NCBI RefSeq assembly: GCF_027579695.1
Contig: NC_083572.1
Location: 11,814,915 to 11,878,914, forward strand
Direction: 5' to 3'
Length of the DNA stretch: 64,000 nt
Source of the DNA: Neoarius graeffei
Lineage: Eukaryota > Chordata > Actinopteri > Siluriformes > Ariidae
Below, one piece after another: positions 10,436-21,716 of this stretch (positions are counted from its first letter, which is position 1; the number at the start of each line of letters is the position of its first letter). The notes below the pieces were generated by a model. It saw nothing but the letters and a program-made list of their open reading frames with translations, was not told the DNA's origin and searched no databases. The position numbers and the translations under genes were made by a program.

Positions 10436-10689
10436 CGGTCGGTTTGTTTACAAACATGCGAAGGGGTCTATACAGATAGAGTTACAGTGAGGGGCTAGTC
10501 CTCTGGTAACTGTGAGAGCTTGACTTCCCCACTTGCATCTGTATTGCATCGTGTCTTGTCAGACAGTAGTAGGTACCATTTTTATGATGGTCTTTGGTAT
10601 GACCCGACCGCAAGTAGAACTCATGATCTCCCAATCAAGAGGCAGACACACTAACCACTAGGCCGACTCGTGGTATGAAACTACTAAAG

Positions 10690-11371
10690 TAACTACTTTT
10701 ACATCAAGGTTGCTATGGATCCTTAGTCTATCCTGGCATCACTGGCAGGAACACAAGACAGGAATACACCCTGGATGGGATGTTCGTCCATTGCAGGTCA
10801 CCATGCACACATAGTTTAAGTTTAACATACTGGAACCTTTTTGTAAACGCAAGCCCATGAGACTACTGAACCCATCAAAATATCCACATAGTAAACGTCA
10901 CCATGTTCGGCCATCTACTTTCGGTACAGTATGAGACAGGGTTGTGTTTGCCAGGGGTGAGTTTGCTCCTGGTGTCCCAGAGCTGCTGTAAGCTGTCTAA
11001 TGATGTTTGGGATGTGTGTGATTGGAGTGTTGGACAGCAGCGTGGACAAACATGCCAGTCAGTCATGACCCTTTGCCTCTGCCAGCCCCTTTGATTAGAA
11101 CTCTGCTGTCCTGGCACATACACGCGGAATATGAATACATTATTCAGAATGGACAGATAATGAGTTTGAAACAAATGCAAACACAGATTCAAATGAGAGG
11201 AGCACTTTTTTCTTTTTTTAGAATGCTTGCCAGAATGGTTCACAGGCCATCTGGTTGAGATGAGACGGTTTTATTTACCCATTATCAACTTGTGTGATGT
11301 AGCTGAGGCTGAGGAACCGTTTGAGTCAGAATTTACACACTGTGCTGAAACTGCTGGAATTTCTTCCTCCA
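10690..11371. other. No gene recognised
   Basis: About 680 bp of unique-looking DNA; the ORFs on both strands overlap each other and match nothing I recognise. Confidence 0.5.
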
Positions 11372-11611
11372 CACTCTCAGAAAATAAAAGTACATTATTG
11401 TACCTTTAGGGGTACAACGGTTTGTCACTGGGGCAGTTGCCTCGAAGGTACTTATTTGTACCCTTTATATACTACTTGGGAATACATATGTATCAATTTG
11501 GCCCGAAAAAGGTACACATAGTTACCTTGAGGTCCAAGGTGGCACATTATTGTAGGTTGTAACTTGGGGGGACAGAAATGGACTCCTACTGTACCCCTGT
11601 TTCTGACAGTG
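11372..11611. mobile_element. Small MITE B, copy 1
   Basis: A 240-bp unit with ends CACTCTCAGAAAATAAAAGT and (inverse) CACTGTCAGAAACAGGGGTA; the shared core CTGTCAGAAA...GTAC forms an imperfect terminal inverted repeat. A second copy at 36019-36240 aligns along its length (GGACAGAAATGGACTCC near the right end). Non-coding; superfamily unknown. Confidence 0.6.
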
Positions 11612-11824
11612 CATGTTCTTTTCCAGTGTTTCTGGGAGCATAGTGGTATGGGTTGTATTTAATGTTTTAGGCCACACCCATAACCATGCCATTTTATGAT
11701 ATTCCTTAGTGTACTGCAAGATGTTTTATTGTATAATCGTTCAAGATTTGAATGAAGTTCTCATGTAGTTTATATCAAAATTGCATATCTTTCTCAAAGT
11801 CAGCAATCCAACCTGGACAAAACT

Positions 11825-12200
11825 CATCTCATCTCATTATCTCTAGCCGCTTTATCCTGTTCTACAGGGTCGCAGGCAAGCTGGAGCCTATCCCAGCTGA
11901 CTACGGGCCAAAGGCAGGGTACACCCTGGACAAGTCGCCAGGTCATCACAGGGCTGACACATAGACATAGACAACCATTCACACTCACATTCACACCTAC
12001 GGTCAATTTAGAGTCACCAGTTAACCTAACCTGCATGTCTTTGGACTGTGGGGGAAACCGGAGCACCCGGAGGAAACCCACGCGGACACGGGGAGAACAT
12101 GCAAACTCCACACAGAAAGGCCCTCACCGGCCACGGGGCTCGAACCCGGACCTTCTTGCTGTGAGGCGACAGCGCTAACCACTACACCACCGTGCCGCCC
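11825..12200 (-). mobile_element. V-SINE, full length with exact TSD
   Basis: Minus-strand full copy ending in CATCTCATCTC (tail) on the left and GTGCCGCCC (head) on the right. Flanked by the exact 12-bp duplication ctggacaaaact (11813-11824, 12201-12212). Closely similar to 814-1183. Confidence 0.9.
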
Positions 12201-12329
12201 CTGGACAAAACTGTCACTTGAAATGAGGACTACATTAGCTCATCTTGTAGTGAGCTAACATTTATGTTTGTAGGATGCAGGAATTATTCCATAGTTTCTC
12301 ATAATCAGTGAATATCATGCTCCCCCAAA

Positions 12330-12468
12330 GGTTGCATAACGTTTTTTTTTATTGTTAGCTACTTGCCCACTAGCCCTAATTCTAACTTTAATTACTCAGC
12401 AAACTGTACCTCAGTTATAAAGAGTTTAATGTTTTCTCTGTTCTAATTCAATATTTAAGACAGAATAT
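12330..12468 (+). repeat. Local duplication, unit 1 (pair with 14057-14175)
   Basis: The stretch ending TGTTTTCTCTGTTCTAATTC...AATATTTAAGA matches 14057-14175 (TGTTTTCTCTGTCCTAATCC...AATATTTAGGA) with mismatches and small gaps. The two units are about 1.7 kb apart with a V-SINE and a TTAA MITE in between. Confidence 0.6.
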
Positions 12469-12845
12469 GGGGCGGCACAGTGGTGTAGTGGTTAGCGCTG
12501 TTGCCTCACAGCAAGGAGGTCCGGGTTCGAGCCCCGTAGCCGGCGAGGGCCTTTCTGTGCGGAGTTTGCATGTTCTCTCCGTGTCCGCGTGGGTTTCCTC
12601 CGGGTGCTCCGGTTTCCCCCACAGTCCAAAGACATGCAGGTTAGGTTAACTGGTGACTCTAAATTGACCGTAGGTGTGAATGTGAGTGTGAATGGTTGTC
12701 TGTATCTATGTGTCAGCCCTGTGATGACCTGGCGACTTGTCCAGGGTGTACCCCGCCTTTCGCCCATAGTCAGCTGGGATAGGCTCCAGCTTGCCTGCGA
12801 CCCTGTAGAACAGGATAAAGCGGCTAGAGATAATGAGATGAGATG
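12469..12845 (+). mobile_element. V-SINE, full length with exact TSD
   Basis: Plus-strand copy with A box, B box, central domain and GATGA tail. Flanked by the exact 12-bp duplication aagacagaatat (12457-12468, 12846-12857). It landed inside the local duplication unit 12330-12900, which helps date that duplication. Confidence 0.9.
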
Positions 12846-13010
12846 AAGACAGAATATCTTAGAAATGTTAGCGATACAAGGAAGAAGGTTCTATCTCAGG
12901 TTTCCCACTTTCCTTAGTGTTTCTATGTGGAACCTCACAACAGAAAGTGTCCCTTTAAAAAAAAAAAGTTTCCACATAAACGTTCCACTTTGGTAGTTAT
13001 GGACCTTTAA

Positions 13011-13692
13011 AGGTAGACGGCCTTTCAGATTTTTCAACTGTAGGTCATAAAAAGAATTTTCCCTGACCTCCAATTATTTTTGTTTAGTGGACCGAAAGCT
13101 ACTGAATCTGAATCACAGACTTCCAATTTTCTTGTTTTTTTTTTAAATAAAACAATTAATTAATTTAAGTCCACGTGACCCTAAATTCTCTGCTATTTTT
13201 TCCTGCTTCACCATGACCCAATTCAAGATATGACATCATCCATCACGTGGTAGGCTTTCCCCGTTCGCACAAGGCATTGTGGGATACAAATTTGAAACAG
13301 GAGAGAAAAATGGAGGACGTGAGTGTGTGAATGAAACGTGAAACACCGACTACAGTAACAGGAAGTGAGAAGAAAAGATGTTATGTTGTGAAGGAAAGGA
13401 AACGCAGGACCAAACTAATAAATATCGGCGGTCAGCGAGCACCTTGGTATGATCAGCTGTTCGTTTAGTGACAGAATGATGGAACTGTCAGTGCATAGTC
13501 AAGGTAAACCTGTAGATGGCAGTAATGCAACACTGTGGATGCCAGCTGCCGTAAAACCCAAAAGAAGAAGGTAAAACTGCACGTGTATACGGACTTCCTC
13601 GGTTTGCTTGACTGCGTGAAGCGAGCGATTTCATGCACATTATTTGCGAGAGAATCCCCTCAAATTAAATAACTTCGCAGCCATAGAATGGC

Positions 13693-13786
<94 letters not shown>

Positions 13787-13880
13787 GGAGATATTACAAA
13801 ACTAAACATATATCACAATGACCAAATTTCAGAGGGAACTAAATTTCACCGATTTTATGAAATCAAAAGGCCGTCTAGTT
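13011..13880 (+). mobile_element. TTAA-flanked MITE C, copy 1
   Basis: Bounded by TTAA at 13007-13010 and 13881-13884. Ends AGGTAGACGGCCTTTC and (inverse) AACTAGACGGCCTTTTG form an inverted repeat. TTAA target duplications are typical of piggyBac and Kolobok elements. A second copy, inverted, is at 32598-33350. It contains a long (TA)n at about 13698-13760 followed by a T run to about 13786. No transposase seen. Confidence 0.7.
13698..13786. repeat. (TA)n microsatellite plus T tract
   Basis: About 62 bp of TA dinucleotides followed by about 26 T residues, inside MITE C copy 1. The inverted copy at 32598-33350 has a (GT)n tract at a different place instead. Confidence 0.9.
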
Positions 13881-14056
13881 TTAACGATCAAAAAAACTAA
13901 GTAACGAGGGCTAGCTAGCAAGCTAGTGACTAGCATGTTGTGTGCAAAAGCTAGCTTCGTAACAATTGAGAAGCATTTAATTAGCTGGTAAATAGAAAAC
14001 ATGGAATATTTTTGAAACTCTAAACATATACCTAGTTGTTTTTGGTTGGGGGTTTT

Positions 14057-14175
14057 TTCATGGCTAACTTGCCAGCCATTAATTTGCTAGCTAGCTTTAG
14101 TTACTCGGGGAACTATAACTCATACAGAGTTTCATGTTTTCTCTGTCCTAATCCAATATTTAGGATAAAGTTGTT
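14057..14175 (+). repeat. Local duplication, unit 2
   Basis: Partner of 12330-12468; the similarity extends weakly on to AGCAATACAAG (near 14187) versus AGCGATACAAG (near 12872). The GCTAGCTAG-rich DNA just upstream (13910-13950) is not shared. Confidence 0.55.
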
Positions 14176-14356
14176 TGATCATTAGCAATACAAGAAAAAA
14201 CGTGGTTTAACCATTCTTTGGGATTTTTTTAAGAGGAACCTTTACAGTTTGTGTGTACAAGCTTATAACAGATGGTGGTTTGTTCCACACAGAGCGAAGC
14301 TAAGCTAACCCTGAAACCTTTTTTTTTTGTTGTTGTTCTGAGCACAGCCATACCAT

Positions 14357-14934
14357 ACAGACTACTTTAATAGGAACTTGTTTTTGATTCTCATGTTCCT
14401 GTTCTTGGCTGTAGGAGTGGAACCCAATGTGGTCTTCTGCTGTTGCATGCTGAGATGCTTTTCTGCTCACCACGGTTGTAAAGAGTTGCTATGAGTTTCT
14501 GTATCCTTCCTGGATATAGCTCGAACCAATCTGTCCATTTTCCTCAGACCTCTCTTATCAACAAGACGCTTGTTTCCACCCACAGAACTGTCCCTCATTC
14601 ACTCGATGTTTTTTTGTTTTGTTTTTCGCACCATTTTTTGTAAACTCTAGAGACTGTTGTGTGTGAAATCCCCAGGAGATCAGCAGTTTCTGAAACACTC
14701 AATCCAGTCCATCTGGCTCAAACCAACACCCATGCCACAGTGAAAGAAAGTCACATTTTGAGATCACAAATTTTTCCCATTCCAGTGTTTGAAGTGAACA
14801 TTAACTGAAGCTCTTGAGTCGTATCTGCATGGTTTTATGCATTGTGCTGCTGTCACACAAAGGATTGGCTGATTAGATAACTGCATAAAACAACAGGTGG
14901 ATGGGTGTTCCTAATAAAAAATGGTCAGTGAGTG
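14357..14934 (+). mobile_element. Tc1-type MITE A, copy 2
   Basis: Uninterrupted copy of the element at 4026-6825. It runs from CAGACTACTTTAATAGGAAC to GGTCAGTGAGTG + TA, with a diverged left end. It contains the same markers (GAGTGGAACCCAATGTGG, CCACCCACAGAACTGTCC, CCAGTCCATCTGGCTC). Non-coding. Confidence 0.7.
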
Positions 14935-16197
14935 TATGTAGGCTCTACTATAGTAATAGTACAATGAGAATCTTAAGGCTTGTTAATGGCTATCAGGTCC
15001 GCCATAAAAGCTAGCTATATAACCTTTAAGGTTGAATTGTGTTAGCTGTTGACTTGAACACACAGAATGGCATCTCCAAACACAAACATGTGCAGTAACT
15101 AGCTCCAGGATAAGCTTGTCATTTCAAGTCATCCTCAGTTCCTCAGTTGAAGTGACAGTTTAGTCTGTGGAATTTTTTCAAACACAATTACGGGATTGCT
15201 TACACTGACATTTGGCTAAAATAAGGCCTCAGAAATTGGCTGCTTTCCAAATAATAACAGAGAAATGCGACCCTAAAATCTTTTCTACCATCTGATTGGA
15301 ACAAAACACTTCCAGGGGTATTTTTAACCAAAAATTATTGGACTGCACCAAGCCGATGTTATATGAGATTCGTGTCCTTGGATTCCACGAAGAGGTGCCA
15401 CCAGCGTCTGATAACTTCCCACTTAAACCACATCCCAGCTCCTGTTCCTGACTGATTCCCATGAAGTAAATAACATCTACACATGCTCCCATTCAGATAA
15501 GCCCCATAGCTAAGCTCTGAAGGTCTCAGGAGTGGGACGTGTGCAACAGATATGGCCATGCATTCATTTAGAAGCAGTTCAGACAAGTGAAATTGCTGTG
15601 TGTGTGTGTATGTGTGTTGCACTAGGAGCTGTGTGTTGTTGTAGTATGTGTTATTAAATTTTGCACTTCAGGGATGGATGGAGCTTGTAAAGCTGATAAG
15701 AGTTCTCTCGGAGCTCCGCATCATAACATCAGAACATACAGCGCTGATCCATCGTACTAAATTCATAACTCTTCGTTATCTAACCTTTTCTCGCTCTTTC
15801 TTCTTCTCTTTGTCACCCCCACATCCTCCATCTCTTTTCTTTTTCCTTCCCTGCACCAAGAGGCTGTGTATCTATGCCGTGTATCGCTGACTGGTTGAGA
15901 GTGTTTGATGTGCAGTCCTGAATGTTAAGTGTGTTCTCTGCCTCCACTCCACAGACGGAGGGCATTACCGAGCTAAAAGCTAATCTGGCTGTCTAAGCCT
16001 TATTCATCCGAAACTCTTTCGCTCCTCTTCCCTGACTTCCTTCTTCTCTCTTGACTTTCTCCATCTTTATTCATGCTCTTTCACTCAACCCCATAATTTG
16101 TGTGGCTTCAACCATTTACGCCTCTCTTCGAAGCTCAATTTGTGGTTTCTGGCTATTTAGGGTGATACACCAGAGTAATTGTATACATATATACATA
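14935..16197. other. No gene recognised
   Basis: About 1.26 kb without a supported gene. Pyrimidine-rich stretches lie at 15780-15860 and 16010-16080, and a TGTG run at about 15597-15615. It may hold unique intergenic DNA. Confidence 0.5.
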
Positions 16198-17847
16198 CAG
16201 TTAGGTCCATATATATTTGGACACTGACACAAATTTTGTTTTTTTACCTGTTTACTGAAACATATTCAAGTTATAGTTATATAATGGACATGGACATAAA
16301 GTCCAGACTTTCAGCTTTCATTTGAGGGTATCCACATTAAAATTGGATGAAGGGTTTAGGAGTTTCAGCTCCTTAACATGTGCCACCCTGTTTTTAAAGG
16401 GACCAAAAGTAATTGGACAATTGACTCAAAGGCTATTTCATGGGCAGGTGTGGGCAATTCCTTCGTTATATCATTCTCAATTAAGCAGATAAAAGGCCTG
16501 GAGTTGATTTGAGGTGTGGTGCTTGCATTTGGAAGATTTTGCTGTGAAGAAAACATGCAGTCAAAGGAGCTCTCCATGCAGGTGAAACAAGCCATCCTTA
16601 AGCTGCGAAAACAGAAAAAAACCCATCCGAGAAATTGCTACAATATTAGGAGTGGCAAAATCTACAGTTTGGTACATCCTGAGAAAGAATGAAAGCACTG
16701 GTGAACTCATCAATGCAAAAAGACCTGGACGCCCACAGAAGACAACAGTGGTGGATGATCGCAGAATAATTTCCATGGTGAAGAGAAACCCCTTCACAAC
16801 AGCCAACCAAGTGAACAACACTCTCCAGGAGGTAGGCATATCAATATCCAAATCTACCATAAAGAGAAGACTGCATGAAAGTAAATACAGAGGGTTCACT
16901 GCACAGTGCAAGCCACTCATAAGCCTCAAGAATAAAAAGGCTAGATTGGACTTTGCTAAAAAAGCATCTAAAAAAGCCAGCACAGTTCTGGAAGAACATT
17001 CTTTGGACAGATGAAACCAAGATCAACCTCTACCAGAATGACGGCAAGAAAAAAGTATGGTGAAGGCGTGGTACAGCTCATGATCCAAAGCATACCACAT
17101 CATCTGTAAAACACGGCGGAGGCAGTGTGATGGCTTGGGCATGCATGGCTGCCAGTGGCACTGGGTCACTAGTGTTTATTGATGATGTGACACAGGACAG
17201 AAGCAGCCGGATGAATTCTGAGGTATTCAGAGACGTACTGTGTGCTCAAATCCAGCCAAATGCAGCCAAACTGATTGGTCGGCGTTTCATAATACAGATG
17301 GACAATGACCCAAAACATAAAGCCAAAGCAACCCAGGAGTTTATTAAAGCAAAGAAGTGGAATATTCTTGAATGGCCAAGTCAGTCACCTGATCTCAACC
17401 CAATTGAGCATGCGTTTCACTTGTTAAAGACTAAACTTCAGACAGAAAGGCCCACAAACAAACAGCAACTGAAAACCACTGCAGTAAAGGCCTGGCAGAG
17501 CATTAAAAAGGAGGAAACACAGCGTCTGGTGATGTCCATGAGTTCAAGACTTCAGGCAGTCATTGCCAACAAAGGGTTTTCAACCAAGTATTAGAAATGA
17601 ACATTTTATTTACAATTATTTAATTTGTCCAATTACTTTTGAGCCCCTGAAATGAAGGGATTGTGTTTAAAAAATGCTTTAGTTCCTCACATTTTTATGC
17701 AATCATTTTGTTCAACCCACTGAATTAAAGCTGAAAGTCTGAACTTCAACTGCATCTGAACTGTTTTGTTCAAAATTCATTGTGGTAATGTACAGAACCA
17801 AAATTAGAAAAATGTTGTCTCTGTCCAAATATTTATGGACCTAACTG
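16198..17847 (+). mobile_element. Tc1/mariner element, full length, 1650 bp
   Basis: Ends CAGTTAGGTCCATATATATT and (inverse) CAGTTAGGTCCATAAATATT are near-perfect inverted repeats, flanked by TA at 16196-16197 and 17848-17849 as expected for Tc1. The length is typical for an autonomous Tc1. The transposase reading frame spans 16555-17594 but is broken. Confidence 0.93.
16555..17594 (+). pseudogene. Tc1 transposase (DD34E), inactivated
   Basis: Cut-and-paste DNA transposase. It starts MQSKELSMQVKQAILK (paired HTH DNA-binding region), followed by the GRP hook (PGRPQKT). The catalytic DDE domain shows WTDETKINL (first Asp), IQMDNDPKHKAKA (second Asp) and [13 protein letters not shown] (Glu), and it ends FSTKY. 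Lesions seen: a frameshift in the A-run near 16613-16620, a frameshift near 16965-16985, and an in-frame TGA near 17061. All three catalytic residues remain. The stop is at 17592-17594. At about 340 codons the length fits the family. Confidence 0.9.
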
Positions 17848-17853
17848 TACATA

Positions 17854-18399
17854 CAGTACTGTGCAAAAGTCTTCGGCCCCCTGTATTTTTTTTCCATACA
17901 AACGTTGTTATAGATTTCTATTTTATGACTTCTACATTATTCAGTCGGTACCAAAACATTTTAGAGTTCCAAACGTTCATTTTACAGCACAAAATTAAAC
18001 GTTACAGAAAAAACAGTTTGTATCTGAGCAGCATATTCCATAAGAAAGCACTTTTCAGATTAAAAAAGAAAACATAATGAAGGCTGCTGGGTTTTGGTGC
18101 AAAATGAAGAAGTGAGTGTGACAAAGTGTCCAGAAGAATTGTGGCTGGTTCTGCAAGATGCTCAGTAAAACCTACACCTCACTTCCTTATAAAACTGCAC
18201 TCGCTGTACCTGAGACGATGACTTTTTTTTTTTAAAGCAAAAAGTCGTCTCACACCAAATATTGATTTTGTTTCGTTTATTATGGCTTACTGCTTATAGT
18301 ATTTTTTTTAAATGTTGAAACATTTCATTACATTATTTTTAAGCCATTTTTGGTCCACAGCATTTCTTTACACGTGCCTAAGACTTTTGCACAGTACTG
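17854..18399. mobile_element. Tc1-type MITE D, copy 1
   Basis: 546 bp with ends CAGTACTGTGCAAAAGTCTT and (inverse) CAGTACTGTGCAAAAGTCTT, flanked by TA (17852-17853, 18400-18401). It abuts the Tc1 above with only four bases between the two TA sites. An interrupted second copy is at 30464-31808. No ORF of note. Confidence 0.85.
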
Positions 18400-18401
18400 T
18401 A

Positions 18402-18849
18402 CATTTGCATACTTCATACTAAAAAACAGAAATTGAGTTTTTCCTTGTTGTTAGAATGAAAATAATGTATTTCATGGTGAAAATGCTGTGAAAAGAAAGA
18501 GCTAGAGAAACAGAAAGCATTTGTTGGAAAAATCATTTTATTTTGTGCTTCAAATGCTGATATTTTATTTCAGTATAAAATCCAACAAATGTACATCCAA
18601 AAATAAACATTTTTGAAAATTCCTCTGTAAAGTGATTCTGATTATGGATCAAGAATGATGTAAAAGTTCAGAAATGCAAGTCGTCTTGAAACAGTCGTTT
18701 TTTGGTTCTAAATATGGAAAGAAAACCAATTTTTCAGGAAAAATATCATCATTAGAAATAGTACTTTTTATTCCAGTTAGTGCGGTTTATAAGGTTTGTA
18801 AAGGAAACTGACATCATGTACATCATAACCAGAACATCAAGGATGTAGT
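18402..18849. other. No gene recognised
   Basis: AT-rich DNA with no supported coding region or repeat boundary. Confidence 0.5.
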
Positions 18850-19615
18850 AGCTCATCTGTCCTGCCATCAAAACAACCATGACGACCAAAACATGACGAC
18901 CAAACAGAACCGAAACGTGACAATGTGAGAGAAGACCAACCTCCACGACAAATTGTTTACAACAGGAAAATCAACAAAGGACTACATTTTGTTCCCCGAG
19001 GGAAGATTGACCCAAAACATCAATCAGAACTGAGTTCGCATGAAAAATCAGAGAGGAGATACAATTCTACTCAGAAGAAAATTTGTTGTTGACCTAATAA
19101 TTAATTTGTTCGCAGAATTTGACAATACAATGACCAAGTTTTGTGCAGAAGGTCTAATTCTTTAAAGTAAAACAATCAGAACTGAACTCCATTGAGAACT
19201 GAGGGAGGAGATATGATTTAACTGAAAATAAATGAAGTTGTAAACAAATTGTTTACAACAAGAAAGTTGAAAAAACCTTTCAACAAACAAACAACCAAGG
19301 TTTGTTTCTCAAGAGAAGATCTACCCAAAACATCGATCAGAACTGAAATCGGATGAGAAATGAGACAGAAGAGATAAAAATCTCGTGAGAGGCCTGAAAA
19401 AAATTGTTAATTTGGCCTAATTACCAACTCAGCAAAAAAAAAAAAAATTGACAAAACAACGACCAAGTTTTGTGTGGACTGATGAGTTCTTTCAAACAAA
19501 ACAATTGGAACGGAAATCCATGGAGGAAATACGATTTAACTGAATTGTGGACGACAGACGGACGACGGACGCCACGCCATGGCAACAACTCATCGTCCTT
19601 ATGGCCAGATGAGCT
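18850..19615 (-). mobile_element. Helentron-like element 3 with internal repeats
   Basis: Read on the minus strand it starts at 19615 with AGCTCATCTGGCCATAAGGA, followed by a CCGTCCGTCGTCC-type stretch, as in element 2. The inverse of that start, AGCTCATCTG read on the + strand, is at 18850-18859. Just beyond is a small hairpin (ACATC 18835-18839, GATGT 18842-18846). Three or so internal repeats of 170-290 bp are marked by GACCAAGTTTTGTG and AAATTGTTTACAACA. The same three-part layout defines elements 1 and 2. Confidence 0.5.
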
Positions 19616-20884
19616 AATGATGCATAAATGAACTTAGATATCAAGCAAGAAGATTTTCAGAGATGTGCTGTATATTTGTGCGAAGTGGGTGGAGCTTATG
19701 TTCTTCAAAGTTGCGAAATTTCTGATAATGTTGTGGCTGTGAGTTGACAAAACCAGCTAAAGAAACATTTTCTGGTTGCATTTTGATATTTTTGTCACTA
19801 TAATTTAGGAGCAGATGTGCAATGTAGTCAAAAAATATGAAAACACGACCATAATTGTTGTTTGTATCTCTAGCATGTTGCCTTAAGGTAAGAGTTCAAA
19901 TTGATTTCCTGAAGAGTGAACCACTATTATTCCTGCTGCTCTACAAAGTACATCATGTAAACAAACAAACAAACAAACAAAAAACCTGGCTTATGTGGTG
20001 TACAAAAGGGGAATTTCTTTCACATCACCATGACAACACTACACCAGTACCAATCCAACTCCTCTACCATAGTATGCTTAACTCCTGAGATTTCATTTCT
20101 TACTCATCTCATACTCTCTCATGTTTGACGTAGGCTGTTATTTGTCTACTCAAGTCATTTTTGGTTTAAAAAAAATGCAAGCCTGTGCAGATGATAGAGC
20201 TTGGGGCTGGGAGATGTGTGCTTAAGAGAAACAAATCTCAAAAGATATGCATTTGGCCCTTGCATAAAGTTTGCATGGTTCATTTCTTCCGAAGAAGCTG
20301 AATCTGAAGCTTTGTGACTTGAATTTGCATGGATTTTTTTTTCTCGACCCCTTTCTTAAATGATTTCAAGCCCAGAGGTTTCATCAAAGCAGCATTCACA
20401 TGCACCAGAGCGAAAGATGAAGAGTGCTTACTCTGTCCTCCTTCTGGCTTCTCTGCGAGGGCAAAGCAACATGTCTGTTCCTAAAAAAGTTCTCTCTTTG
20501 TGAAAAACAGTCTGGCACTTGGACATACTACAGGACCAATTTTGGAGATCTGACCACCTTTGAGTCAAAAGGTGATACTTCATCAATGTTATGGAGAAGT
20601 ATCTTGCTGGACGAAGCTGGACTGGTCTTCGCAAGCCTCCAAAAGCGCTTACGTTTACTCAGTGGTCTGATGGAATTCTATAGGTTTCACATCTTGGTAA
20701 TATAACTGCACAAGATTTCGGAGTTTCTTCTGTGACACATGGGATCATCCCAGTACACGAATTGAAGACCTGAAATGAGACATTGATCCACTGCCTAACC
20801 ATCTACACTGACTTCATAAAGCTTGACCACAGAGACCAATGCTTTTGTGGGAAAAAGGAGCTTGAACCAGTGTTTGGACTGGAT
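19616..20884. other. No gene recognised
   Basis: About 1.27 kb. The 93-codon frame at 20424-20705 has no recognisable domain and no splice context; I do not call it. A (CAAA)n run lies at about 19960-19982. Confidence 0.5.
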
Positions 20885-21077
20885 AGGTGTGAATGTGAGT
20901 GTGAATAGTCTGTGTGTCAGCCCTGTGATGACCTGGCGACTTGTCCAGGGTGTACCCCGCCTTTCGCTCGTAGTCAGCTGGGATAGGCTCCAGCTTGCCT
21001 GCAACCCTGTAGAACAGGATAAAGCAGCTAGAGATAATGAGATGAGATGAGATGAGATGAGATGAGATGAGATGAGA
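20885..21077 (+). mobile_element. V-SINE, 5'-truncated
   Basis: Only the 3' half is present, from GTGTGAATGTGAGTGTGAAT to a long GATGA tail (about 21035-21077, eight or more repeats). Truncation at the 5' end is as expected from aborted LINE-driven reverse transcription. Confidence 0.85.
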
Positions 21078-21716
21078 TCTACACTTTATGGATGGCTCAT
21101 GCTTCATGGTGAACTGGGAGACTTTGGGAAGCCTGGTCAACCCACCTTCATGCCCTACCTTGTCTTTTCTTTGTGGGACCCTAGCACCTGGTCGTCATCG
21201 GCTGTCCATTGCTTGCGACGATGATTGCTTCATTAGGATGCATTGAAACGCAGATGGGCCACAAGGCTCACACCAGAGCGACAGAGTGGTCCCCAGCGGT
21301 GGCACAAACGGTCCAGCCAAGCTGCCATGGAATGCCTGGCCTTGTGAGTTCTTGTACACTATTCTCCTCTCCCAATGACGTGCCTTGCACAGTAAGGTAA
21401 GACAAACGATGTAGTACCCCCATCGTGTTGTCTCTGTGGACCTCCAGACTTGATGCCAAGTGGTGCACAAAAGTGCCACAGACCTGACAGGTATGGAAGT
21501 TGCCCCACAGTGACAACTGACTTGCTGAATGATGCCATCCGTTGGCCATTTGGGTGGCTCCTCCGCATGCCATCTCGACCCTGTTGGGTTTATCTGCCAC
21601 AATGCACCGAAAAGCGCCCTGCTGCCAGCACCTTATTGGTGATGTACTATTTAACCCATAGCTGGAACCCAGACAGGTGCTACCACTCCGGGTCAGAGCG
21701 GACCTGGGAGCGATGG
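21078..21716. other. Unidentified, probably repetitive
   Basis: GC-richer than its surroundings, with short overlapping ORFs on both strands that lack recognisable domains. GTCGTCATCG near 21192 and CGACGATGATTG near 21217 form a small inverted pair. It may be the edge of an unknown repeat. Confidence 0.3.

Larger units (their letters stand above)
9300..10468. mobile_element. DNA transposon with convergent THAP and second ORFs (ISL2EU-like?)
   Basis: Ends GACCCCTTCGCA...TGCGAAGGGGTC are exact inverted repeats flanked by TATA on both sides (9296-9299, 10469-10472). A second inverted block, GCGCGCAGCCTGGACCCA, lies about 45-60 bp inside each end. Just inside each block is a start codon pointing inward: a THAP exon on the + strand (9376) and a 110-codon frame on the - strand (10435). 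Convergent THAP transposase plus a second protein fits the ISL2EU superfamily as I recall it. That assignment is inference; the boundaries are seen directly. Confidence 0.7.
9166..10674 (-). mobile_element. tRNA-SINE family B, copy 2, split by a DNA transposon
   Basis: Minus-strand copy of the SINE at 6396-6740. Its 3' part lies at 9166-9299 and its tRNA-like head at 10469-10674. An exact 13-bp duplication, atgaaactactaa, flanks it (9153-9165, 10675-10687). The join falls at the TATA where the element 9300-10468 inserted, so the SINE is older than that element. Confidence 0.78.

Noticed and set aside
13698..13786. (TA)n/T tract as a replication origin or scaffold site
   Set aside because: Such tracts occur four times here and are ordinary microsatellites; no other signal.
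20424..20705. 93-codon ORF
   Set aside because: No recognisable motif, no repeat relationship and no conserved context; could be chance.
21195..21602. Overlapping 110-135 codon ORFs on both strands
   Set aside because: No domain, no splice context and several frames open at once; attributed to GC-richer composition.
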